In this document: in pieces, positions 1 through 7,802 of the stretch
Numbering within the stretch: the first letter of the stretch is position 1
Layout of the letters: each line of letters starts with the position of its first letter
Assembly (NCBI GenBank): GCA_946498245.1
Contig: CAMMNN010000020.1
Location: 1-60,380, forward strand
DNA length: 60,380 nt
Source of the DNA: an uncultured Clostridium sp.
GTDB taxonomy: Bacteria > Bacillota > Clostridia > Lachnospirales > Lachnospiraceae
Direction of reading: 5' to 3'
Made by a program: the position numbers and the translations under genes
Notes under the pieces: model-generated
The model's input: the letters and a program-made list of their open reading frames with translations, nothing else
Database searches by the model: none
What the model was told of the DNA's origin: nothing

Positions 1-89
1 GCTTTCCATATCTTGTTAGAACGTCTATGGGAATGGCTCACTGCGTTACCAAAGTGAGCAGCTTTCTCGCAAATTGCACATTTTGCCAT
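1..89 (-). CDS. rpmB: 50S ribosomal protein L28 (partial, runs off left edge)
   Basis: Only the first 29 residues are inside the window. They open MAKCAICEKAAHFGNAVSHS, the N-terminus of bacterial L28 with an early CxxC pair (Cys4, Cys7), as in zinc-binding forms of this protein. L28 is a small basic protein of the 50S subunit. The start is fixed by an AAGGAGGT ribosome-binding site at about 96-103 on the minus strand, six bases before the ATG. The gene is divergent from an Asp23 gene and a YloV/FakA gene, the same neighbourhood as rpmB, yloU and yloV in Bacillus subtilis (established knowledge), which supports the call. Confidence 0.93.
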   Translation of the reverse strand, partial: MAKCAICEKAAHFGNAVSHSHRRSNKIWK

Positions 90-269
90 GATTGCACCTC
101 CTTAAAAGCTACTTGAATTTTTCAGCGTATGTAAAAACGCCTGCAAAAATCCACAACACCTGTATGATACCAGAAAGCAGAAAAATTTGCAAGTGAATTT
201 TAAAAATTTATTTCTTTTTCTTTGAAAATAGTGTATACTGATCTTAATCAAGAGATTGGAGGCAAGTCT

Positions 270-626
270 ATGAAAGGACGAATCAATAATAAACTGGGCG
301 AAATCCAGATAAACCCTGATGTTATTGCGTTATATGCGGGTACAACGGCAGTAGAATGTTTCGGAATTGTAGGCATGGCTGCCGTCAGCATGAAGGACGG
401 CCTGGTGAAGCTTCTGAAAAGGGAAAGCCTGACTCATGGAATCAATGTGGAAGTGGAAGGCAGCCACCTTTCTATCGATTTCCATGTCATTGTTGCATAC
501 GGCGTCAGTATTTCCGCTGTTTCTGACAACCTGATTGAAAATGTGAAATACAAAGTAGAAGAATTTACCGGAATGACTGTAGATAAAATCAATATCTACG
601 TTGAAGGTGTAAGAGTGATTGATTAG
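270..626 (+). CDS. Asp23/Gls24 family envelope stress protein (YloU-like)
   Basis: This 118-residue protein has the conserved Asp23 (DUF322) pattern: an N-terminal GEIQINPDVIALYAG stretch, a central hydrophobic region (VDFHVIVAYGVSI-type), and a C-terminal segment ending in NIYVEGVRV. Family members are abundant soluble or membrane-associated proteins linked to cell-envelope stress; the biochemical role of this copy is not known. I chose the ATG at 270 because it follows GGAGG at 258-262. Upstream in-frame starts fall before a TATACT -10-like box at 234-239, so they would lie outside the transcript. The stop is 13 bases before the FakA-like start, so the two are probably cotranscribed and coupled, as yloU-yloV are in Bacillus. 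Confidence 0.88.
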   Translation: MKGRINNKLGEIQINPDVIALYAGTTAVECFGIVGMAAVSMKDGLVKLLKRESLTHGINVEVEGSHLSIDFHVIVAYGVSISAVSDNLIENVKYKVEEFTGMTVDKINIYVEGVRVID

Positions 627-639
627 GAGGAAGGAACCT

Positions 640-2325
640 GTGGGTATGAATACGATTGACGCCGAAATGCTGAAAAACGCATTTCTGGCAGGCGCGAAAA
701 ACTTAGAGGCAAAGAAAGAGTGGATTAATGAATTAAACGTATTTCCCGTGCCGGACGGAGATACGGGTACCAACATGACCATGACCATTATGGCGGCGGC
801 CAGAGAGGTGGCGGCCATTGAAAGTCCCGATATGAAAAGTCTGGCAAAGGCTATCTCTTCCGGTTCCCTCCGGGGGGCAAGAGGCAACTCCGGCGTTATT
901 TTATCCCAGTTGTTCCGCGGATTTACCAAAGAGATCAAAGAGGCGGATACCATTACCGCCGCCGTTTTGGCCAATTCTTTTGTGAGAGCCGTGGAAACGG
1001 CCTACAAAGCCGTTATGAAGCCCAAAGAAGGTACGATTTTAACTGTAGCGAAGGGCATGGCGGACAAGGCTGTGGAAATGGCCGGACAGACGGAAGATAT
1101 TATTGAGCTGGCTCAGAAAGTCATTGAACACGGAGACTTTGTTCTCAGCCAGACCCCGGAAATGCTTCCGGTATTAAAACAGGCCGGCGTGGTGGACTCC
1201 GGCGGCCAGGGGCTTATGGAAGTAATGAAAGGCGCCCTGGACGGCCTTATGGGACGGGAAATTACCTTTGATAAGGCAGAAACGGTTCCTTCCCAGAGAT
1301 CTGAGGCAAAGAGCGCTGCAGGGGCCGCCGTGGAAGAGGCTGACATTAAATTCGGCTATTGCACGGAATTTATTATTAACACGGCCAGAGAACTGTCTGA
1401 TGAGGAAGAGCAGGGCTTTAAGCAGTATTTGGAATCCATCGGCGACTCTATTGTAGTGGTAGCCGACGAGGAGGTTGTAAAAGTCCACGTTCACACCAAC
1501 CATCCCGGTCTGGCTTTTGAAAAAGCCCTGACCTTCGGTTCCCTTTCCCGAATGAAGGTGGACAACATGAGGGAAGAGCACCAGGAAAGGCTGATCCAGA
1601 ACGCGGAAAAGATTGCGGCCCAGCAGAAGGCGGAAGAGGAAGCTGCAAAGAAGGAAGAACCCAGGAAGCCCTATGGATTTATTGCCGTGTCCATTGGAGA
1701 GGGGCTGGGCGAAATTTTCCGGGGAATCGGGGCGGATTACCTGATTGAAGGCGGTCAGACCATGAATCCCAGTACGGAAGATATGTTAAACGCCATTGAA
1801 CAGGTTCCGGCGGATACGATTTTTATTCTTCCAAACAATAAAAACATTATTCTGGCGGCGGAGCAGGCAAAGAGCCTTACGGAAGACAAAACCATCGTGG
1901 TGGTTCCCAGCAGGACGGTTCCCCAGGGAATTACGGCAATGATTCATTTTATGCCGGATCTTTCCCCGGAGGAAAACTTAAATACCATGGTGGAAGAGAT
2001 GAAACGGGTAAAAACCGGACAGGTTACTTATGCGGTCCGCACTACCAGCATTGACGGAATGGATATTTCCGAAGGCGATATTATGGGAATCGGCGATAAA
2101 GGAATGCTGGCTGTGGGAAAGGCTGTTGATACTACGGCTCTGGATATGCTGGCGGCAATGGTAGACGAGGAATCCGAGCTGATAACCATTTACTACGGAA
2201 GTGATGTCAGTGAAGAAGAGGCTGGCAGTCTTTTGGAAAAGGTTCAGGAACGGTTCCCGGGCTGTGAAGCGGAGCTGCAAAACGGCGGACAGCCCATTTA
2301 TTACTATCTGATTTCCGTTGAGTAG
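640..2325 (+). CDS. fakA: DAK2-domain fatty acid kinase subunit FakA/YloV
   Basis: The 561-residue product has an N-terminal DAK2 (DhaL-like) nucleotide-binding domain with NVFPVPDGDTGTNMTMT at about residues 33-49, whose acidic residues bind Mg-ADP in the dihydroxyacetone kinase family, then an EDx-rich linker and a C-terminal YloV/DegV-like half. FakA phosphorylates fatty acids held by a FakB (DegV) partner to give acyl-phosphate for phospholipid synthesis. No FakB is encoded here, so the partner must lie elsewhere. The start is ambiguous: GTG at 640 lies nine bases after AGGAGG (625-630), while ATG at 646 is 15 bases away; I used the GTG. The gene sits between an Asp23 gene and recG, a standard Firmicute arrangement. 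Length is normal and no damage is visible. Confidence 0.87.
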   Translation: MGMNTIDAEMLKNAFLAGAKNLEAKKEWINELNVFPVPDGDTGTNMTMTIMAAAREVAAIESPDMKSLAKAISSGSLRGARGNSGVILSQLFRGFTKEIKEADTITAAVLANSFVRAVETAYKAVMKPKEGTILTVAKGMADKAVEMAGQTEDIIELAQKVIEHGDFVLSQTPEMLPVLKQAGVVDSGGQGLMEVMKGALDGLMGREITFDKAETVPSQRSEAKSAAGAAVEEADIKFGYCTEFIINTARELSDEEEQGFKQYLESIGDSIVVVADEEVVKVHVHTNHPGLAFEKALTFGSLSRMKVDNMREEHQERLIQNAEKIAAQQKAEEEAAKKEEPRKPYGFIAVSIGEGLGEIFRGIGADYLIEGGQTMNPSTEDMLNAIEQVPADTIFILPNNKNIILAAEQAKSLTEDKTIVVVPSRTVPQGITAMIHFMPDLSPEENLNTMVEEMKRVKTGQVTYAVRTTSIDGMDISEGDIMGIGDKGMLAVGKAVDTTALDMLAAMVDEESELITIYYGSDVSEEEAGSLLEKVQERFPGCEAELQNGGQPIYYYLISVE

Positions 2326-2356
2326 CAGGCAGACGGCCTGACAGCTCATGTAAGGA

Positions 2357-2380
2357 GGGCGCTTTGAAAAAGAAGCGCCC
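2357..2380 (+). terminator. Intercistronic hairpin before recG
   Basis: GGGCGCTT and AAGCGCCC form an 8-bp perfect stem with an 8-base loop, 32 bases after the fakA stop. It is followed by TTATCTGATTTC rather than a clean T run, so it is more likely an attenuating or processing hairpin than a strong terminator. recG starts 27 bases later with its own AGAAGGAGGT site. Confidence 0.45.
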
Positions 2381-2406
2381 TTATCTGATTTCAGAAGGAG
2401 GTAACA

Positions 2407-4464
2407 ATGGACGGCTTTAAGCCAGTGGAGGAACTAAAAGGGATCGGAGAGAAGACAGGGAAACTGTTTCATAAGCTGGGAATCGAAACGGTTCCGGATT
2501 TGATCTCCTATTATCCCCGCGCTTATGACGCCTATGAGGCCCCGGTTCCCATCGGTTCCCTGGAAGAAGGAAAAACTTATGCCGTGGAAGGGATTTTGAC
2601 GAAATCTGCGGATCTCCTCCGCTTTAACCACCTGCAGATGGTGTCCGTTATTTTAAAGGATTTAACGGGGACTCTCCAGTTGGCCTGGTACAATATGCCT
2701 TATATGAGAGCTAATTTAAAAGTAGGAAGCCGCTATATTTTTCGGGGAAAAGTGGCCAAGAAGAGAGGCCGCATGGTTATGGAACAGCCGGAGCTGTTTC
2801 ACCCAGAGGATTATGCTGCTAAGGTTCATTCCCTGCAGCCCATTTACGGGCAGACCAGGGGATTGGGAAATAAAACCATTGTCAGGGCCGTTTCCCAGGC
2901 TTTGGCTCAAAGGCCTATGGAGAGGGAATATCTGCCGGAGTATTTAAGAAGCCGGTATCAACTGGCGGAATACAATTTCGCTGTAGAGCATATCCATTTT
3001 CCGGCGGATACCCAGGAGCTGCTCTTTGCCAGAAAAAGGCTGGTATTTGACGAATTTTTCTTTTTTATTCTGGCGGTCCGGCGGCTGAAGGAAAAGAGAG
3101 ACGGGAAAAAAAGCCCCTATACCATGGCAATGGTTCCGGAGGTGGAACGGGTAAAAGAAAATCTCCCCTACGCCCTTACGGACGCCCAGGAGCGGGCTTT
3201 AAAAGAAATTATGGAAGATTTAACCGGCGGCATGGTAATGAACCGTTTAATCCAGGGCGACGTAGGATCCGGAAAAACCATACTGGCTGTGCTGGCCCTT
3301 CTGCTGACGGTTTACAACGGTTACCAGGGAGCCCTGATGGCTCCTACGGAGGTTTTGGCCAGACAGCATTTTGAATCCATATCTTCGTTGCTGAGGGAGC
3401 AGGGGATTTCTAAAACCCCGGTTTTAGTTACAGGTTCCATGACTGCCAAGGAAAAGCGGGAGGCATACCAAAAGATTGCTTCCCATGAGGCTGACATCAT
3501 TATCGGGACCCATGCTCTGATTCAGGAAAAAGTTCTTTACGACAATCTGGCCCTGGTTATTACAGACGAGCAGCACCGTTTCGGCGTGGGGCAGAGAGAG
3601 GCCTTGGGAGAAAAGGGAAAAACGCCTCACATTATGGTTATGAGCGCTACTCCCATTCCCCGTACCCTTGCCATTATCCTGTACGGCGATCTGGATATTT
3701 CCGTGATTGATCAGGTTCCTGCCAGCCGTCTTCCTATTAAAAACTGCGTGGTGGATCCGGGATACCGGAAAAAAGCCTATGATTTTATTGAAAAACAGGC
3801 GGCCCAGGGGCGGCAGGCCTACGTCATCTGCCCCATGGTAGAGGCCAGCGAAATGATAGAGGCGGAAAACGTACTGGACTATGCGAAGGAGCTGAGGAAA
3901 GTTTTCCCGCCCTCCATAACGGTAGAGTATCTTCACGGAAAAATGAAGCCTAAAGAGAAAAATAAGATTATGGAGCGCTTTGCAGACGGTGAGATCCAGG
4001 TTCTGGTGTCCACTACGGTAGTGGAGGTAGGTGTCAACGTCCCCAACGCTACCGTAATGATGATTGAAAACGCCGAGCGCTTCGGTTTGGCCCAGCTTCA
4101 CCAGCTCAGAGGAAGAGTGGGAAGAGGAAGCTATCAATCCTACTGCATTATGGTGGACTGCTCCGGAGAGGAAGAGACGGGAAAGAGACTGGATATTTTA
4201 AACCGTTCCAACGACGGATTTTACATTGCGTCAGAGGACTTAAAGCTGCGGGGGCCGGGAGATATTTTCGGCCTGCGCCAGAGCGGAGATATGGAGTTTC
4301 GTCTGGCGGATATTTTCACAGACGCAGATATATTAAAAAATGTTTCTAAGGAGGCGGACAGCCTGCTGAAAGAGGATCCGGAGCTGGAGAGAGAGGAACA
4401 CCGGGAACTGAAGCGGCGGCTGGCGGCTTACCTGACTAAAAGTTATGAAAGGCTGAATTTATAA
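2407..4464 (+). CDS. recG: ATP-dependent DNA helicase RecG
   Basis: RecG is a monomeric double-strand DNA translocase that remodels stalled replication forks and Holliday junctions. The 685-residue length fits the family. An N-terminal OB-fold wedge region (residues about 60-150) precedes a superfamily 2 helicase core: Walker A GDVGSGKT at about 284-291, the DEQH box at about 387-390 within ITDEQHRFGVGQRE, and motif VI QLRGRVGRG. The C-terminal RecG-specific region has the LRGPGDIFGLRQSG segment. The ATG at 2407 follows AGAAGGAGGT with good spacing. It is the downstream member of the fakA region and ends one base before the next gene. Confidence 0.97.
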   Translation: MDGFKPVEELKGIGEKTGKLFHKLGIETVPDLISYYPRAYDAYEAPVPIGSLEEGKTYAVEGILTKSADLLRFNHLQMVSVILKDLTGTLQLAWYNMPYMRANLKVGSRYIFRGKVAKKRGRMVMEQPELFHPEDYAAKVHSLQPIYGQTRGLGNKTIVRAVSQALAQRPMEREYLPEYLRSRYQLAEYNFAVEHIHFPADTQELLFARKRLVFDEFFFFILAVRRLKEKRDGKKSPYTMAMVPEVERVKENLPYALTDAQERALKEIMEDLTGGMVMNRLIQGDVGSGKTILAVLALLLTVYNGYQGALMAPTEVLARQHFESISSLLREQGISKTPVLVTGSMTAKEKREAYQKIASHEADIIIGTHALIQEKVLYDNLALVITDEQHRFGVGQREALGEKGKTPHIMVMSATPIPRTLAIILYGDLDISVIDQVPASRLPIKNCVVDPGYRKKAYDFIEKQAAQGRQAYVICPMVEASEMIEAENVLDYAKELRKVFPPSITVEYLHGKMKPKEKNKIMERFADGEIQVLVSTTVVEVGVNVPNATVMMIENAERFGLAQLHQLRGRVGRGSYQSYCIMVDCSGEEETGKRLDILNRSNDGFYIASEDLKLRGPGDIFGLRQSGDMEFRLADIFTDADILKNVSKEADSLLKEDPELEREEHRELKRRLAAYLTKSYERLNL

Positions 4465-4465
4465 T

Positions 4466-5464
4466 ATGGCAGAGATGAGATATGTAATTGTAGGATCCGG
4501 CTGGAGATCCAAATTTTATGTTCGCATTGCTCAGGCCCTTCCTGAGTGCTTTGAGGCGGCGGCAATGCTTTGCAGAACGCCGGAAAAGGCGGAGAAGATG
4601 CATCGGGAAACGGGAGTGTACGCAACGGTTTCTGTGGAAGAATGCCTGCGGCTGAAACCGGACTTTATCGTGGTGGCAGTAAATAAGGCCGATATTTTTA
4701 AGGTTTCCCGGTACTGGCTCAACAAAGGATTCCCGGTATTGTGCGAAACCCCGGCAGGGTTAAAGATGGAAGATTTGGAAGACGCGTGGCAGCTTCACTG
4801 CTACGGGGCAAGACTGCAGGTGGCGGAGCAGTATCACCGTTTCCCCAGGTATGAAAAAGTATTGGAATTAGTAAAATCCGGCATTATCGGGGAACCCTGG
4901 GCCGTGGATCTCTCTGTGGCCCATGACTACCACGGCATCAGCCTTATTCGCAGGATTTTGGGAACCGGGTTTGAAAACGCCTCCTTCATTGGAAAACGGT
5001 TTTCATTTCCCGTTCTGGAGACAGCCGGACGGGAAGGGGCCGTGGAAGGCGGAGCCGTAAAGCATCAGGATCGAATCCGTATGGACATAGAATTTGAAGG
5101 AGGAAAAACCGGATTTTACGATTTCTCCTCTGTCCAGTACCATTCCTTTATCCGGGGCACATCTTTCCGGATCCAGGGGACTTTGGGAGAAATAAAGGAC
5201 AATACGGTTTTGTACATGGACGGCCCAAAACCCTGCTCTATGGATATAACCTGGGAAAATCCCCTGGAAAAAGCGGGACTTTCGGAAGACGAAGCCGCCA
5301 TTGCAGGAATACTTTCCGGAATGAAGGCTTATATTGATACAGGAGTGGAGGCGTACCCTCTGGCAGAGGCCCTTCAGGACGCTTATTTTGCCCTTCTTAT
5401 GGATCGGGCCCTTTTGCATCCCTATGAAACCATCTATTCGGAAACCCAGATGTGGGGGTATTAA
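4466..5464 (+). CDS. Gfo/Idh/MocA-like protein with lost catalytic lysine
   Basis: The 332-residue protein begins with a Rossmann strand-turn (RYVIVGSGWRSKF, residues 5-17) and has the overall order of Gfo/Idh/MocA NAD(P)-dependent oxidoreductases. At the position of the family EKP motif, whose lysine takes part in catalysis and nicotinamide binding, the sequence reads CETPAG (residues 93-98), so the lysine is Thr95. The glycine pattern is also atypical. Either it is a non-catalytic binding or scaffold protein or it has a different chemistry; I cannot name a substrate. The ATG at 4466 lies one base after the recG stop, with only a weak AAAGG 14 bases upstream; ATG 4475 is an alternative. The gene is probably read through from recG. 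Confidence 0.72.
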   Translation: MAEMRYVIVGSGWRSKFYVRIAQALPECFEAAAMLCRTPEKAEKMHRETGVYATVSVEECLRLKPDFIVVAVNKADIFKVSRYWLNKGFPVLCETPAGLKMEDLEDAWQLHCYGARLQVAEQYHRFPRYEKVLELVKSGIIGEPWAVDLSVAHDYHGISLIRRILGTGFENASFIGKRFSFPVLETAGREGAVEGGAVKHQDRIRMDIEFEGGKTGFYDFSSVQYHSFIRGTSFRIQGTLGEIKDNTVLYMDGPKPCSMDITWENPLEKAGLSEDEAAIAGILSGMKAYIDTGVEAYPLAEALQDAYFALLMDRALLHPYETIYSETQMWGY

Positions 5465-5479
5465 AAGGAGGGGGGAGAA

Positions 5480-5791
5480 ATGCAGATTGAAGAGCTGCAG
5501 AAGTGTTGTAAGCAATCAAAAATCAAGTGGTATAAACATGCATTACAACGAATGCAGGAAAGAGATATAAGTCGGGAAGATGTTAAAAATTGTATTATGC
5601 ACGGCGAAATTATCGAGGACTACCCAGACGACTTCCCGAATCCAAGTTGTTTGATTTTTGGGCATACTGTCATTAATAATATTATTCATGTTGTGGTTAG
5701 TATGGACAATGAAAACATAGGTATTATAACAGCATATTTTCCGAATACCGATAAATTTGAGAGCGATTTAAAAACTAGAAAGGGGCGTTGA
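5480..5791 (+). CDS. DUF4258 protein, probable toxin of a type II TA pair
   Basis: This 103-residue protein matches the DUF4258 pattern: a basic start (KWYKHALQRMQERDIS, residues about 16-31), EDVKNCIMHGEIIEDYPDDFP, and a C-terminal HVVVSMDNENIGIITAYFP strand. The family has a RelE/BrnT-like fold and is usually paired with a small zinc-finger antitoxin (established knowledge); I infer an RNase-type toxin. AGGAGGGG lies immediately before the ATG. The base composition is clearly more AT-rich than the flanking genes, which fits later acquisition. It overlaps or abuts the next gene, forming a two-gene unit inserted between an oxidoreductase-like gene and a spore protein gene. Confidence 0.72.
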   Translation: MQIEELQKCCKQSKIKWYKHALQRMQERDISREDVKNCIMHGEIIEDYPDDFPNPSCLIFGHTVINNIIHVVVSMDNENIGIITAYFPNTDKFESDLKTRKGR

Positions 5792-5793
5792 TT

Positions 5794-6021
5794 ATGTGTA
5801 TGTTATGTAAGTGCGATACAGTAAAACAGAGTACAACAACGCATGTTGTAAATTACAAAGGCTCTGTAATTGTGATTAAAAATGTACCATGTGAAGAGTG
5901 CGAACAATGCGGAGAAATTTTTTATACTGACGATGTAGCGGAACGCCTGGAAAAAATCGTTAATAATGCGAAAAAGTTATTGCAAGAAATTTCCGTATTT
6001 GATTATTCCAGAGTGGCATAA
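5794..6021 (+). CDS. YgiT/MqsA-type zinc finger antitoxin
   Basis: The 75-residue product has two cysteine pairs, Cys2-x2-Cys5 and Cys36-x2-Cys39 (with extra Cys7 and Cys33), in the order typical of YgiT-type zinc fingers that form the N-terminal domain of MqsA antitoxins. Unlike full MqsA it has no C-terminal helix-turn-helix, only a short helical tail after residue 45. I infer that it neutralises the DUF4258 protein encoded just upstream. The start is ATG 5794, eight bases after AAAGGGGCG; a TTG at 5788 overlapping the previous stop is a weaker choice. The composition is AT-rich like its partner. Confidence 0.7.
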   Translation: MCMLCKCDTVKQSTTTHVVNYKGSVIVIKNVPCEECEQCGEIFYTDDVAERLEKIVNNAKKLLQEISVFDYSRVA

Positions 6022-6065
6022 AAGAGAAATCTCGGGCAGATAACCGGGGATTTTGCAGCATTTAG

Positions 6066-6118
6066 CCGAAAGGGCGCCGCCCTAAGCTGTATTTCAGCTT
6101 CGGAACGGCGTCCTTTGG
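6066..6118. terminator. Bidirectional terminator between convergent genes
   Basis: A long interrupted stem pairs CCGAAAGGGCGCCG (6066-6079) with CGGCGTCCTTTGG (6106-6118). A second small hairpin (AAGCTGTATTTCAGCTT) sits in the loop, giving a branched structure. It lies between the TA pair on the plus strand and the spore protein gene on the minus strand, where a shared terminator is expected. T runs are short on both sides. Confidence 0.6.
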
Positions 6119-6143
6119 TGTCAGTGTTCGATTTTAAGATGTT

Positions 6144-6353
6144 TTATTTGCCGGCCATCTGGCGCTCCTGGGCTTCAATCATTTTCTTTACCATATAGCC
6201 GCCAACAGAACCGTTCTGTGCAGAAGTCAGGTTTCCGTTGTAACCGTTGGTCAGGGGTACGCCTAATTCGTTGGCAACTTCCATTTTAAATCTGTCCATT
6301 GCCTCTCTTGCTTCCGGTACGTTTGTTTTGTTAGAAGAATTACTTGTAGACAT
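6144..6353 (-). CDS. Alpha/beta-type small acid-soluble spore protein
   Basis: The 69-residue protein contains the family signatures: EAREAMDRFKMEVANELG (residues about 15-32) with the germination-protease cleavage region, and GSVGGYMVKKMIEAQERQ near the C-terminus. Alpha/beta SASPs coat and protect DNA in dormant spores and are degraded at germination. The start is supported by AAAGGAGG about nine bases upstream. The gene is monocistronic on the minus strand, and a forespore-type (sigma-G) promoter candidate lies upstream. Its presence shows that the host lineage sporulates or did so recently. Confidence 0.95.
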   Translation of the reverse strand: MSTSNSSNKTNVPEAREAMDRFKMEVANELGVPLTNGYNGNLTSAQNGSVGGYMVKKMIEAQERQMAGK

Positions 6354-6425
6354 AAAAACGCCTCCTTTGATTCGATTTGCCGCCGCGTTGTTTAGCGGGC
6401 AGCGGCTTGTTTTGTGCTACATCCG

Positions 6426-6454
6426 TAGTATGTGCGGCTGATAAATTAATACAC
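6426..6454 (-). promoter_or_regulatory. Candidate sigma-G-type promoter of the spore protein gene
   Basis: On the minus strand the sequence CATACTA (6432-6426) matches the forespore sigma-G -10 consensus, preceded by GTGTATT (6454-6448). The spacing is about 15 bases, slightly short of the 17-18 usually seen, so the -35 assignment is weak. Confidence 0.4.
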
Positions 6455-6500
6455 TAGAAGGTTCTGCGTAATCTTCCAAAACCTAGAAAACATGAAATTA

Positions 6501-6547
6501 AGCCAAAACTTTTCGTTGAATGGACATACAAATATGTCCCTTTGGCT
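6501..6547. repeat. Nested inverted repeat upstream of rsmD
   Basis: AGCCAAA (6501-6507) pairs with TTTGGCT (6541-6547), enclosing a second perfect repeat GGACATA-CAAA-TATGTCC (6522-6539). It sits between the spore protein gene and the rsmD promoter, about 33 bases before the -35 box. It is not followed by a T run on the plus strand. It could be an operator or a structured leftover of a small element. Confidence 0.5.
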
Positions 6548-6579
6548 CATTGAACGCTGAAATCGTAAGAAAAATCCTC

Positions 6580-6608
6580 TTGTCTATCTGAAACATTCAT
6601 ATTATACT
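6580..6608 (+). promoter_or_regulatory. Housekeeping promoter for rsmD-coaD
   Basis: TTGTCT (6580-6585), a 17-base spacer, then TATACT (6603-6608). The predicted transcript start is about 15 bases before the rsmD ATG. Confidence 0.7.
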
Positions 6609-6629
6609 GTTAAGGACGAGGGAAAATAC

Positions 6630-7190
6630 ATGAGAGTTATTGCAGGCAGCGCAAAAAGGCTGCAGTTAAAAACCGTAAAAGGTATGGAAACAAGACCGAC
6701 GACGGATCGGATAAAAGAAACGCTGTTTAATATGATCCAACAGGAACTTTTGGACTGCCGGTTTTTAGATTTGTTTTCCGGAAGCGGGGCCATTGGCATT
6801 GAAGCTTTAAGCCGCGGCGCTTCCCGGGCCGTATTTGTAGAGAATAATCCGGCGGCCGTATCCTGCATTCGGGATAATTTAAAAACCACCCGGCTGGAAG
6901 AACGGGCAAGTGTCCGGTCAGAAGACGTTTTCCGGGCTTTGGACAGACTGGAAGGATCAGGAGAACAGTTTGATGTGATTTTTATGGATCCTCCGTACCG
7001 TCTGGATCTTGAAAAAAAAGTTTTAGAAAAGCTGAAGGACTCTTCCGTGGCAGATGAGAAGACTCTGATTATCGTCGAGGCCTCTCTGGATACGGACTTT
7101 AGCTGGCTGGCCAAACAGGGCTGGCGTTTGCTGAAAAACAAAGAATATAAGACCAACAAGCACGTGTTTATTGTCAGAGAAGACCGGTAA
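6630..7190 (+). CDS. rsmD: 16S rRNA (guanine-966 N2)-methyltransferase RsmD
   Basis: The 186-residue protein has the family opening [13 protein letters not shown], the [14 protein letters not shown] motif (residues 21-34), the SAM-binding [14 protein letters not shown] loop (47-60) and the catalytic DPPY tetrapeptide (120-123). RsmD methylates G966 of 16S rRNA on the small subunit. The next gene is coaD, the conserved rsmD-coaD order of Firmicutes, 50 bases downstream. A good promoter ends about 20 bases before the ATG, and GAGGG provides the ribosome-binding site. Confidence 0.95.
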   Translation: MRVIAGSAKRLQLKTVKGMETRPTTDRIKETLFNMIQQELLDCRFLDLFSGSGAIGIEALSRGASRAVFVENNPAAVSCIRDNLKTTRLEERASVRSEDVFRALDRLEGSGEQFDVIFMDPPYRLDLEKKVLEKLKDSSVADEKTLIIVEASLDTDFSWLAKQGWRLLKNKEYKTNKHVFIVREDR

Positions 7191-7240
7191 ACGCGCTTTT
7201 GGCGTATCAAAATACGATAAATTATAAAAAGGATAAAAAA

Positions 7241-7777
7241 ATGAGTGTGAAAATAGCTGTGTACCCAGGAAGCTTTGACCCGGTGACCCTGGGCCATTAC
7301 GATATTATTGAACGGACCTCCAAAATTATGGATCGGGTAGTCATTGGAGTTTTGCATAATAAATCCAAAACCCCGTTGTTTTCCGTTGAGGAACGTGTTA
7401 AGATGTTAGAAGAGGTTACGGCAGGCCTTCCCAACGTAGAAGTAAAAAGTTTTGACGGCCTTTTAATTGATTTTGCCAGAAGCTGCGGCGCCAGTGTTAT
7501 CGTCCGGGGACTCCGGGCTGTAACGGATTTTGAATACGAGCTTCAGATGGCCCAGACCAACCGGGTCATTGCGCCGGAGATTGATACCCTGTTTTTAAAC
7601 ACAAATTTAAAATATTCCTACCTCAGTTCCAGCATTGTAAAAGAGATTGCTGCTTTTGGAGGAGAGATAGGAGAGTTTTTGCATCCTCAGGTAGCTCAGA
7701 AGGTCATTGAGAAATTTTCCCAGAATACGGGGGCGGACGGCAAGCAGGAGAAGCCGTCCGGCAAAGGGATTCTGTAA
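7241..7777 (+). CDS. coaD: Pantetheine-phosphate adenylyltransferase
   Basis: CoaD transfers AMP from ATP to 4'-phosphopantetheine, the fourth step of coenzyme A synthesis. The 178-residue protein carries the nucleotidyltransferase [10 protein letters not shown] motif (residues 10-19, T/HxGH type) and the C-terminal [13 protein letters not shown] segment (about 124-136). The ATG at 7241 follows an AAAGGA site. An earlier in-frame TTG at 7199 would add 14 lysine-rich residues unlike the family and was rejected. It is cotranscribed with rsmD, and the coiled-coil gene follows after 25 bases. Confidence 0.96.
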   Translation: MSVKIAVYPGSFDPVTLGHYDIIERTSKIMDRVVIGVLHNKSKTPLFSVEERVKMLEEVTAGLPNVEVKSFDGLLIDFARSCGASVIVRGLRAVTDFEYELQMAQTNRVIAPEIDTLFLNTNLKYSYLSSSIVKEIAAFGGEIGEFLHPQVAQKVIEKFSQNTGADGKQEKPSGKGIL

Positions 7778-7802
7778 AATGTAGAGTAAGGAGAAGAACG
7801 TT

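Noticed and set aside
330..974. A 214-codon minus-strand frame across the Asp23 and fakA genes
   Set aside because: It is antisense to two recognised genes and has no family resemblance or initiation signals.
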